Part shown: piece after piece, positions 33,641 through 40,681 of the stretch
How the letters are laid out: each line of letters begins with the position of its first letter
How positions within the stretch are numbered: the first letter of the stretch is position 1
From: Nitrospirota bacterium
Lineage (GTDB): Bacteria; Nitrospirota; Nitrospiria; Nitrospirales; Nitrospiraceae
Reading direction: 5' to 3'
DNA length: 64,000 nt
NCBI GenBank assembly: GCA_030645475.1
Contig: JAUSMA010000029.1
Coordinates: forward strand, 62,001 to 126,000
Program-made: the position numbers and the translations under genes
The notes under the pieces: generated by a model
Databases searched by the model: none
What the model saw: only the letters and a program-made list of their open reading frames with translations
Told to the model about the DNA's origin: nothing

Positions 33641-34498
33641 TTACCTCACCACCAGCACCGGACAGGCGACCCGATGGACGAGGCTGTGCGACACGCTGCC
33701 GAGCAGGAAACGTGCGACCCCTCGACGGCTGTGCGACCCCACAATGAGGAGGTCGAATTCTGACGCACGAGCGGCGACCGTCTGGGCCGGGTCGCCGCTC
33801 AATACCTGGACGGACACCGTGGAGGAGGGCCCCATCAGCGCGGCGGCCGTCGTCTTGACCAGATCTTCTGCTGAGTGATTCGCGATATCCGCCCAGCGTT
33901 CGAAGTGTGCCATGTTGGAGGGGTCGGCAAGCTGCAGTGACGGGACGACGGTGAGGATCGAGAGTTCCACCGGATCGCGGAATGGATGTGCGGTCAACCA
34001 GTCGCGAATCATCTGTGCGTCCTGGCGGCCTTCGAGGGCGATTAAGGCACGGCGGATTCTCTTCGGAGGGCCCTTCACGATCAGCGTCGTTCTCGTTCCG
34101 TGGGCCAAGACCCGATGGGAGACGCTGCCGAGCACCAATTCAGCCAGTTTACCGCGCCCGCGAGCGCCCATCACCACCAGCTCCGCATCGGCCTTTTCCG
34201 CCTGATCGAGCACGATACGGGCCGGCGATCCGATTTCGCGCACCTGCGTGACGGCGATCCCGTTGGATGGGATTAAGGCGGCAGTCCGTTGGAGCAATTC
34301 CTGGCCCGCATCCATCATCGCCTGCCGAAACTCCTCGTATCCCTGCAGCGCGGCGGCGCCGGCGACAGCAGGATATTCGTAGACGCCCAAGTCCACTCCA
34401 TGCACCAGGGTCATTGTTGTTGGACGAAATAAGAGGAGGGTCTGTTGAACGGCCGAAAATGACTGGTCCGACCAGTCGATGCCGATGGCGATGCGCAT
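33641..34498 (-). CDS. Tandem universal stress protein (UspA x2)
   Basis: 285 aa, paralogue of 31548-32408: same start (IAIGIDWSDQSF), same VHGVDLGVYEYPAVA segment, and C-terminal signature GSHSRRGVARFLLGSVSHSLVHRVACPVLVVR-type; domain 1 has GARGRGKLAELVLGSVSHRVL. ATP-binding stress protein. It is 24 bp from an NTF2-like gene upstream. Confidence 0.92.
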   Translation of the reverse strand: MRIAIGIDWSDQSFSAVQQTLLLFRPTTMTLVHGVDLGVYEYPAVAGAAALQGYEEFRQAMMDAGQELLQRTAALIPSNGIAVTQVREIGSPARIVLDQAEKADAELVVMGARGRGKLAELVLGSVSHRVLAHGTRTTLIVKGPPKRIRRALIALEGRQDAQMIRDWLTAHPFRDPVELSILTVVPSLQLADPSNMAHFERWADIANHSAEDLVKTTAAALMGPSSTVSVQVLSGDPAQTVAARASEFDLLIVGSHSRRGVARFLLGSVSHSLVHRVACPVLVVR

Positions 34499-34522
34499 AG
34501 AGCGGTCCTTTCCTGTCGACGC

Positions 34523-35089
34523 TTAGAACAATGGATGGGGTGCGGTTCCGAACGGCAGCACTTTGGGCGAGTCGCCCACATTGCCCCGAATCCGCCATCC
34601 GGCATGTTCAAAGGTCAGGTAATGCACTTCTTCATACCAGCTGTCGATCGGCACCCGGAGCCCACTGATCTTCGAGAGGCCCGACAAGCTCCCCGTGCAG
34701 GTCACTTCGAGAATGGTATTGGAGCCCGCTCCCACCTTGACGATCTTCGAAAAGAAATGCACTTCGCTGATATCGCGGTATTCCTCGAATAGGTCGGACC
34801 AGATCTTCCGCACATCCGCCTGTTTCAACCCATGATAGTTGTACTGGGTGGCGTAGAGCGCCATGACGCCGTCCAGATTACCCGCCGCGACGGCGGCTTC
34901 AGCTTTATGAAACACATCCAGGATCTGCTTGACGGTGGCCTCATCCACTTCGACGAGCGCGCCCTGTGGAATGGACGTCGCCGCCTGACCTGTCGCGCCG
35001 GTCGCCAGGCTGAGTGCAGCGACCAGGGCAAGGAGCCAGCGACGGGGACCGGCGGACTGTTTCGACATCCTGCGAGGGTTGGCGGTCAT
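34523..35089 (-). CDS. NTF2-like secreted protein
   Basis: 188 aa from ATG 35089 (GAGGAG upstream). Signal peptide (WLLALVAALSLATGATGQAA) without a lipobox, unlike its paralogue at 27677. The fold core is VKQILDVFHKAEAAVAAGNLDGVMALYATQYNYHG; IDSWYEEVHYLTFEHAGW and the C-terminal APHPLF are shared with that paralogue. Exported; function unknown. Confidence 0.78.
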   Translation of the reverse strand: MTANPRRMSKQSAGPRRWLLALVAALSLATGATGQAATSIPQGALVEVDEATVKQILDVFHKAEAAVAAGNLDGVMALYATQYNYHGLKQADVRKIWSDLFEEYRDISEVHFFSKIVKVGAGSNTILEVTCTGSLSGLSKISGLRVPIDSWYEEVHYLTFEHAGWRIRGNVGDSPKVLPFGTAPHPLF

Positions 35090-35112
35090 AGAGTTCTCCT
35101 CAACGGTTGCGC

Positions 35113-35613
35113 TTAGCGAGTCCATGTGACCCGTATGAATTGTTCATCCTGGTCGTAATGCAATTCCAGTTCCCCGTGGTAGGCCTGTTTCAGCGCCTCG
35201 CCGATGCGCCGGGGCAGGTGGGTATCGGTCGTCGAAATGACCAGGCCCTCAGGTTGTGATTCAATCCCCATGATCCGGGAGAGCGGATGTTCCTTTTTTC
35301 CCTTCTCTTCCATGTTTCTGACGACACCGATCAGCTGATCGTGCTGGGTATCTTTGAACGGGCCTTTGATCGTGACGAGGCCCTTGGGATATTTATCGTG
35401 AATGCGGTGACAAGCCGGGCAGAGCGTCTCGTGTGCGCCGGCCGGTTTCGCGTCCCAGGTCCAGCGACCCTGGTGAAAGACTGCGCCGCATGTCGGACAG
35501 ATCGTGGGCTCCTTGAGCTTTCCTTGCAGTTTATAGGAGTCGTGTTCGTCCTCTTGATAGGTTTTGTCTCTGCGCGTTCCCAACCCAGACGGAATCTTGG
35601 AATGTGTGGACAT
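35113..35613 (-). CDS. BCAM0308-type zinc-binding protein
   Basis: 166 aa. Zinc ribbon CPTCGAVFHQGRWTW with CPACHRI, then VTIKGPFKDTQHDQLIGVVRN and a C-terminal IRVTWTR, as in the BCAM0308 family (related to the N-terminal part of NMD3-like proteins). No signal peptide. The function is unknown; such proteins occur in stress clusters. No obvious enzyme motif. Confidence 0.75.
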   Translation of the reverse strand: MSTHSKIPSGLGTRRDKTYQEDEHDSYKLQGKLKEPTICPTCGAVFHQGRWTWDAKPAGAHETLCPACHRIHDKYPKGLVTIKGPFKDTQHDQLIGVVRNMEEKGKKEHPLSRIMGIESQPEGLVISTTDTHLPRRIGEALKQAYHGELELHYDQDEQFIRVTWTR

Positions 35614-35647
35614 GGTGACGACTCTCCTCCTTGGCGAATAAGACGAG

Positions 35648-36328
35648 TTACGAAGCTGGCGACGAGGGCATGCGTGTGAGCATCGCCTCCTCGGCCAGAT
35701 TTAAGTATTCCACGACGTCGCGATCCTCGACTTGTGTGAAGTCTACGAAGAAATTCCCCACGGCTTCGAACGGGTCCGGCGTCATGAGTATCACCAGCTC
35801 GTCCACATGTGAGCGAACCTCACGGATCGTCGACGGGGGACCGACCGGAATCACGCCCACCAGGCGGCGCGGCTGCAGATTTCGAATCGCGAGCGCCGAA
35901 GCCATGAACGTCGAGCCTGTGGCGATGCCGTCGTCGACCAAGAGCACCGTGCGCCCGGTGAGGAGCGGCAGCGGCCGCCCCTGCCGGTACAAGTTCTTAC
36001 GTCTGGCGATCTCCTGCTCCTGGACATGGATCAATCGCTCCAGCTCGTGCCGGGAGAGGCTGAATGAGTTGATCGCCTCTTGATTCAGATAGTGCGATCC
36101 CGTCTCGGCCACCGCCCCAATGGCATATTCTGGATTGCCCGGCGCACCGATTTTTCGGGTGATGAACACATCCAGCGGAAGGTGGAGTGCCAGGCTGAGC
36201 TGATAGCCCACTGCCACACCGCCGCGGGGAAGGGCCAGAATGAGACCATGCGGGTCGTCACGATAGTGCAACAATTCAGCCACGAGCTGGCGGCCCGCCT
36301 CTTCACGGTTCTTGAAAATCACTGACAC
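35648..36328 (-). CDS. Phosphoribosyltransferase-family protein
   Basis: 226 aa, paralogue of 32436-33107. PRPP loop VLLVDDGIATGSTFMA and ALPRGGVAVGYQLSLALHLPLDVFITRKIGAPGNPE. Same gene order relative to a downstream Usp gene as the other copy. Confidence 0.9.
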   Translation of the reverse strand: MSVIFKNREEAGRQLVAELLHYRDDPHGLILALPRGGVAVGYQLSLALHLPLDVFITRKIGAPGNPEYAIGAVAETGSHYLNQEAINSFSLSRHELERLIHVQEQEIARRKNLYRQGRPLPLLTGRTVLLVDDGIATGSTFMASALAIRNLQPRRLVGVIPVGPPSTIREVRSHVDELVILMTPDPFEAVGNFFVDFTQVEDRDVVEYLNLAEEAMLTRMPSSPAS

Positions 36329-36365
36329 CTGTCCTTCCTGCCGTGCAGGACCATTGCTGGTGACA

Positions 36366-36521
36366 TTAGATGAGTCCGCTCGTCACGCCCACGCCGATCA
36401 GAAACATGGCGAACAGAACCAGTAGCGCAATCAACCACCACAGATGACGGTGAGGTCCCGTGGTCATGTGATGCCAATGAATGTTCCACGGAACTTCAAG
36501 GTAGTGAGGGTGTCGGAACAT
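36366..36521 (-). CDS. Small one-helix membrane protein
   Basis: 51 aa from ATG 36521, preceded by AGAGGAGG. His-rich N-terminal half (HWHHMTTGPHRH) then one hydrophobic helix (LWWLIALLVLFAMFLIGVGV). Not recognised. The excellent ribosome site and the hydrophobic helix support a real gene. Confidence 0.6.
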   Translation of the reverse strand: MFRHPHYLEVPWNIHWHHMTTGPHRHLWWLIALLVLFAMFLIGVGVTSGLI

Positions 36522-36537
36522 CTCGCACCTCCTCTGG

Positions 36538-36660
36538 CTGGATGCTGAAAATGTCCACCAGCTTTGTTCTCGCATCGTTCAGCCCCTCAACGTACCCTCC
36601 GGGTACGCCTCGGGCCTTCACTCGCTGCGGCTTTGCTGGACGGCCATTTTGAGCATCCAG
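36538..36660. repeat. MITE-like element, copy 1
   Basis: 123 bp bounded by 16-bp terminal inverted repeats (CTGGATGCTGAAAATG at 36538-36553; reverse complement, one mismatch, at 36645-36660). The centre is a hairpin CGTACCC-TCC-GGGTACG (36591-36607). The half after the hairpin has CTCGCTGCGG and GCTGGACGGCC. Copy 2 (61965-62090) is in the opposite orientation and copy 3 (39874-40011) is diverged. No transposase in the window. Confidence 0.7.
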
Positions 36661-36694
36661 CAAGAGGGATTCCCCGCAGCCGTACCTGTCGCCC

Positions 36695-37168
36695 TTACGA
36701 GACCTTCACCTCGATCGATTTCGGTTTCGCCTTCTCCGATTTGGGCAGGTGCGCGTTCAGCACTCCGTCTTTGTATTCCGCGCTGACTTTGCTGCCGTCG
36801 GCATCATTCGGCACGGTGAAGCTGCGCATAAAGCTTCCGTATGACCGCTCGACGCGATGGTACTTCTTGCCTTTTTCCTCTTTCTCATACTTTCGTTCGC
36901 CGGAGATGCTCATCACATTGTCCTGAACCGTCAGTTTGATGTCTTCTTTCTTCACATCTGGTAGATCTGCCTTGATGACATATTCCTTGTCGTCCTCTGT
37001 AATGTCGACGCGTGGAGACCATTCGGCGACGGTCATCGCTTCCTTCCCGGTCTCGGTGCGAACCGCGGGGCGGCCCAAATAGCCGAAGAGGCGTTTTTCC
37101 ATATCCTCTAATTCCTTGAATGGATTCCAGCGCGTCGTTACCGGTTCCCAACGGGTTAAGTCAGACAT
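36695..37168 (-). CDS. Hsp20 small heat-shock protein
   Basis: 157 aa from ATG 37168 with AAGGAGG upstream. Alpha-crystallin domain: WSPRVDITEDDKEYVIKADLPDVKKEDIKLTV, ISGERKYEKEEKGKKYHRVERSYGSFMRSFTVP, and VSAEYKDGVLNAHLPK (A-x-x-x-n-G-v-L). ATP-independent holdase chaperone. Part of the stress cluster with Usp and phosphoribosyltransferase genes. The flanking spacer 37169-37449 shows nothing clear. Confidence 0.95.
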   Translation of the reverse strand: MSDLTRWEPVTTRWNPFKELEDMEKRLFGYLGRPAVRTETGKEAMTVAEWSPRVDITEDDKEYVIKADLPDVKKEDIKLTVQDNVMSISGERKYEKEEKGKKYHRVERSYGSFMRSFTVPNDADGSKVSAEYKDGVLNAHLPKSEKAKPKSIEVKVS

Positions 37169-37449
37169 GAGGAACCTCCTTCTGATGGGGAATGGAATCA
37201 CTTCCTGGAAGGATAACAGTGCATTGTCGGTGCCACAGAATGGTCTCGTCGGATAGTAGAGGGAGAAATGCGGTAGCAGAGGGAGTTACAGGCTGAAAAC
37301 GTGAAAGAGAGAACGGTCCCATCCGGCAGGGTGAGGAGTTTTGGGCCAGCGACAAGTCAGGGAGCTGTTGCCAAATACCTCAATGGAAGGCGGGATACCG
37401 TTTCTTGAGAAGAGGAGTCCGATGGTCGCAACAGTGATGGGAGGAGGGC

Positions 37450-37638
37450 TTATGTGCCCTTGGTGTTCCGTTGGAGGTGCGGATCTGGCACGACGCCCCC
37501 ACATTCAACGCAGCGTACTTTCCCGGCCCTGTGTTCCTCCTCCGTCACGCTGTCAGAGATCAGGCGACTATGTGTACAGGCGCAAGATGGGCTCATTGAG
37601 ATGGGCTGAGGGGGTTGCTCTGACTTGTTGAGGCTCAC
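37450..37638 (-). CDS. Small zinc-ribbon-like protein
   Basis: 62 aa from GTG 37638 with GGAGG 6 bp before it. Two cysteine pairs: CACTH and CVECGGVVPD with a charged linker between. Pairs spaced like a minimal zinc ribbon. Not recognised; moderate support because the ribosome site is good and the Cys pattern is conserved in form with others in this window. Confidence 0.5.
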   Translation of the reverse strand: MSLNKSEQPPQPISMSPSCACTHSRLISDSVTEEEHRAGKVRCVECGGVVPDPHLQRNTKGT

Positions 37639-37745
37639 GGTGCACCTCCGGGACGGCAAGTAGGGATCACAAGCAGATGCGGACTAGCGTAATTCTTCGG
37701 TGTCCGCAATGCAAGATACAAAATATGGCACCCTGAGGGGCCTTG

Positions 37746-37997
37746 TCAGGCCGACTGGACCTGACTGAGAATTTCCCGCTCCGCTTCGAGCCAATCCTCA
37801 AGCGCCGATCCATCCCGGTATCCCCGTTCACTGTAGAGCTCATAGGCTCGTTTTGCGATCGAGCTCGGGAGGTCATCGCAGGGCGACAGCGGCAGCACCT
37901 GAAATTTCTGCGCCGCCGGCTTGTTGGCTATCTGCTGCTGCTGGGGAGCCGGTGCGTTCTTTTTTGGTGTTGTGGAACGAATGCTGACGGATTTCAT
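37746..37997 (-). CDS. DUF2934 protein
   Basis: 83 aa. The C-terminal half SSIAKRAYELYSERGYRDGSALEDWLEAEREIL is the DUF2934 signature (R-A-Y-x-L-Y-x-x-R-G, D-W-L-x-A-E). The N terminus is Gln/Lys/Pro-rich and probably disordered. Function unknown. GGAGAACAGA precedes the start. Confidence 0.85.
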   Translation of the reverse strand: MKSVSIRSTTPKKNAPAPQQQQIANKPAAQKFQVLPLSPCDDLPSSIAKRAYELYSERGYRDGSALEDWLEAEREILSQVQSA

Positions 37998-38015
37998 GGC
38001 TCTGTTCTCCTTGGA

Positions 38016-39020
38016 TTATACGGATGACAGACTCAGGGGCAGCCCACCATTCGCTGCAACGAATGGGAAGGGGACAAATGGCCGATCGAGACAGCTCAAC
38101 GGGAACGATGGTTGCCGATCGATCCGCCGCAGCGTTTCGGTAATCCGTTCCGGCTTGCCCCAGTCGCTCCAGAGCACGCCGGTCAGTTCGATGACCGCCA
38201 GACGCTCCGGGATGCGTTGCAGCAGGTGGGAGGAGAAATTCTTCGCCGGCATGTCACGGTAGATCGCCTCGAGGGCGCGCCCCTCTTCCGGCCCTCCGAT
38301 GGCCTGGCCCAGCCGCTCAAAGAGCGGCATCATGTCCGGCAGGCATTGCCAGCCCAACGTCCAGAGCAAGTCCACGTTGGCGGCAAACACCAGCATGTTC
38401 CAGAGCGCGCCTGCCCGTAAGGCGGCATCGGCCTGCGCAGCGCCCGGTTTTTCCAGGAACCAGCGGACGGCTCGCACCGGTTCGTCCGGCAGTCCGGCGA
38501 GGGATGGGCCTGGGAGGATCCAACCATAGTCCAGTTCCAGCCGATCCGGGGCGACGCCCAGCATCACCAGGCGATCAGGTTGCGACTCCGCGATCCGGAC
38601 CGCATGCCGGACCGCGTCGAGGAACCGCGCTTCTGGATAGACGAAATGATCCGACGGGTAGAGCACAACCGTGGCCTTCGGGGCTCTGGCGCGGATATAG
38701 GTCAAGGGTAAGAAGACACCGGCTGCCGTGTCGCGATTGGCCGGCTGGAAGAGAATCGTGCTATTTCCCCTGCCATCCAGTTGCGCCAGCGCCTCGCGGC
38801 AATGGCGATGGGCGGCCACCGTCACGATGCGCTCCGGCGGCGACAGCTTGGCCGCCCGGTCCAACGTATGCTGGAACATGGAGCGTGTGCCGACGAAGGC
38901 ACAGTACTGCTTCGGGGTGGGCCGGCCCAACCAGCGATGGATCAGTGAACTCACCCGCGTGCCCTCTCCTCCCGCTAGGATGATCGACCAGAGCTGGTCC
39001 GAGGTATTTAGTAGACTCAC
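38016..39020 (-). CDS. Sugar-1-phosphate nucleotidyltransferase, mannose-1-P guanylyltransferase type
   Basis: 334 aa. Signature WSIILAGGEGTRVSSLIHRWLGRPTPKQYC, then FQHTLDRAA, FLPLTYIRARAPKATVVLYPSDHFV and LEKPGAAQADAAL, ending with the ELTGVLWSDWGKPERITETL stretch. Makes GDP-mannose or a related nucleotide sugar; the product is uncertain. The normal FGTR loop here reads GEGTRVSSL, close to family. Confidence 0.85.
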   Translation of the reverse strand: MSLLNTSDQLWSIILAGGEGTRVSSLIHRWLGRPTPKQYCAFVGTRSMFQHTLDRAAKLSPPERIVTVAAHRHCREALAQLDGRGNSTILFQPANRDTAAGVFLPLTYIRARAPKATVVLYPSDHFVYPEARFLDAVRHAVRIAESQPDRLVMLGVAPDRLELDYGWILPGPSLAGLPDEPVRAVRWFLEKPGAAQADAALRAGALWNMLVFAANVDLLWTLGWQCLPDMMPLFERLGQAIGGPEEGRALEAIYRDMPAKNFSSHLLQRIPERLAVIELTGVLWSDWGKPERITETLRRIDRQPSFPLSCLDRPFVPFPFVAANGGLPLSLSSV

Positions 39021-39061
39021 GATGTTCGGCCCCCCTAATTGTCACAGACAGGAGTAGCGAC

Positions 39062-39442
39062 TCAGGTATACAGGCTGAAGGCGCGTAGGCTTCGGCCTTC
39101 AGCCTGTTTTCCTACAACGGAACCATTCACCGAAACATGCCGAGGCCGTCCGGTCTGCTGAGGCCCTCTCGGGAGCCCTACTCGCGGAACTACCGGCCCG
39201 GGACCCTTCCCCCGGTTGGCCAGGATGAAGGGATCCACGCAGTCGCCGCAGTTGACGCAACGCCGGAGCGTGACCGGTGTGCCGGTGGCGTCCCGTTCCA
39301 GAGAGGCCGTGAAGCTGGTGACCAGCAAGCCGCCGCACCGCAGGCAGGATAGGCCAGGCAGTGCCGATGGCTGGGCGCGCGAGGCCAGGCTTGCTGCCTG
39401 ACGGGCCGCACCGACGTTCGGATAACCGGCTAGCCGGCTCAT
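39062..39442 (-). CDS. Zinc-ribbon protein of unknown function
   Basis: 126 aa with two Cys pairs 31 residues apart: SCLRCGGLLV and RRCVNCGDCVDPFILANR. The protein at 52363 has the same layout (CCHRCGGLMV, HCVTCGDRVDQVILSRR), so these are paralogues. The C-terminal 50 residues are Gly/Pro/Arg-rich and probably disordered. Starts inside the stop of the upstream gene (ATGA). Confidence 0.6.
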   Translation of the reverse strand: MSRLAGYPNVGAARQAASLASRAQPSALPGLSCLRCGGLLVTSFTASLERDATGTPVTLRRCVNCGDCVDPFILANRGKGPGPVVPRVGLPRGPQQTGRPRHVSVNGSVVGKQAEGRSLRAFSLYT

Positions 39443-39732
39443 GGCCGCGTTCCGATCTCACGAAAGTATTGCCGCATCGCCTCCTGAACTTTCGTGAAAC
39501 ATTCAGGGCAGTAGGTATGCGTCTGTGCGATCTCGGCCGGATCGATGCCATGGGCTGCACGATACGTTCGCTGCGTGAGCCAGCAATCGAGGCCGGGAGG
39601 ATATCGCCGATCGTCGCGAATGAGTCCGCAGAGACAACAGACAGGGAGCAGCGTCGGCGCAATGAACCTGTCTCTCATGGGAACGGACGGTGATGGACGC
39701 ATGGTCGGATCGAACCCCTGTTCAAGAGACAT
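39439..39732 (-). CDS. Small CxxC zinc-binding protein
   Basis: 97 aa from ATG 39732 with AAAGGAGG upstream. LLPVCCLCGLIRDDRRYPPG and THTYCPECFTKVQEAM give two CxxC pairs, a layout seen in small proteins next to signalling genes (CCLCxxIRDD and CPEC). It overlaps the next zinc-ribbon gene by 4 bp. Role unknown. Confidence 0.7.
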   Translation of the reverse strand: MSLEQGFDPTMRPSPSVPMRDRFIAPTLLPVCCLCGLIRDDRRYPPGLDCWLTQRTYRAAHGIDPAEIAQTHTYCPECFTKVQEAMRQYFREIGTRP

Positions 39733-40205
39733 GCGCCACCTCCTTTCATGCACCAGCCGGACAGAACCAGTCACGGAGCGATGGGTGAAGTCGAATGTCA
39801 GGATGTAGGTATACGAATTCGTCGCCGTGGGGGGAACTGGGGCATTCCCCAGTTCTTCCCGAATAGGTTACTAGCAGGCTGTTGATAAAGACCGCCAGCC
39901 GGGAAACGCTGAACGATGAGTGATGAACTGTGAGCGAAAAACGATGCTCACTTCAGCGTTCAGTCGCTCGCTTGCTGCGGCCTTGCTGGACGGCCCTTCT
40001 GAACAGTCTGCCGGCGTGGAACACGAGATCTGGAGGTGGTGATGGCACCTATCGTAGATCCCGGTACGAGTGCGTACGTCAGGTCAGAGGTTGTAGCAGG
40101 CTTTCACGGGGAGGAGATCGCACGACGATGCCGGGCGCGGTCGTGCCCCGTTTTTCCTGCACAGCAATGGCTCCTTCGTTCATGGCATGACGATGCGATC
40201 CGGAT
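39733..40205. other. Repeat-bearing spacer
   Basis: No gene supported. Contains the diverged MITE-like copy at 39874-40011, a GGGAACTGGGGCATTCCCCAGTTC hairpin (39833-39856), and the repeat words AACGCTGAACGATGAGTGATG. Confidence 0.5.
39874..40011. repeat. MITE-like element, diverged copy 3
   Basis: 138 bp. Ends GCAGGCTGTTGA and, inverted, GCAGACTGTTCA are an imperfect terminal repeat. The interior CGCTTGCTGCGGCCTTGCTGGACGGCC matches copy 1 (CGCTGCGGCTTTGCTGGACGGCC), and GACCGCCAGCC corresponds to the inverted GGCTGGCGGTC-like end of copy 2. Same orientation as copy 1. Confidence 0.55.
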
Positions 40206-40445
40206 TCAGCATGGCGGCAGGGGGTCTGCCTTGACAGGTTGGCGCGGTGCCAGTGAAACGAGATAGCCTGACGAGCCTGGACGCTGGAGAGTGACGATGC
40301 CGTCCCTGGTGAGCCGGTCCACCGTGGCAAATAGCTGGTTCCATGAGGAGTAGGGGAGCCGCTCGTTGAGTTCTTCGAGCGTGCAGATACCGACCTGAGC
40401 GAGCACCTGGCGGATGGCCGATTCAAGCGTATCTGTCCGAAGCAT
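40206..40445 (-). CDS. Small winged-helix-like protein
   Basis: 79 aa from ATG 40445, with AGGAGG upstream. LAQVGICTLEELNERLPYSSWNQLFATVDRLTRDGIVTLQRPGSSGYLVSL aligns with the protein at 33104 (WNQVFLEVDRLSRDGQVCL). A helix-turn-helix with a beta wing is likely; DNA binding is inferred. It faces away from the CheB-CheR fusion gene. Confidence 0.7.
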   Translation of the reverse strand: MLRTDTLESAIRQVLAQVGICTLEELNERLPYSSWNQLFATVDRLTRDGIVTLQRPGSSGYLVSLAPRQPVKADPLPPC

Positions 40446-40681
40446 AGGATCCTCCTGAAATAGACGTCGCACTCCTGCACATCTTGTACGGGATGCGTCT
40501 GTATAGGGAAACTAGGGAGCGCCCTAGTCCTCGTCGAAGACATTACTAGAGCCTGTCAGGCCGCATTCGCGCGGCTTGTACGAACGAGAGAAAGGGCCTA
40601 GACTCTGGCCCCAGATCGGCCCTCCAGTTGCGGGCGCTGATTCCGATGCCGCGTTGTCTATCCTCTCGAGGAGTCGATCCT

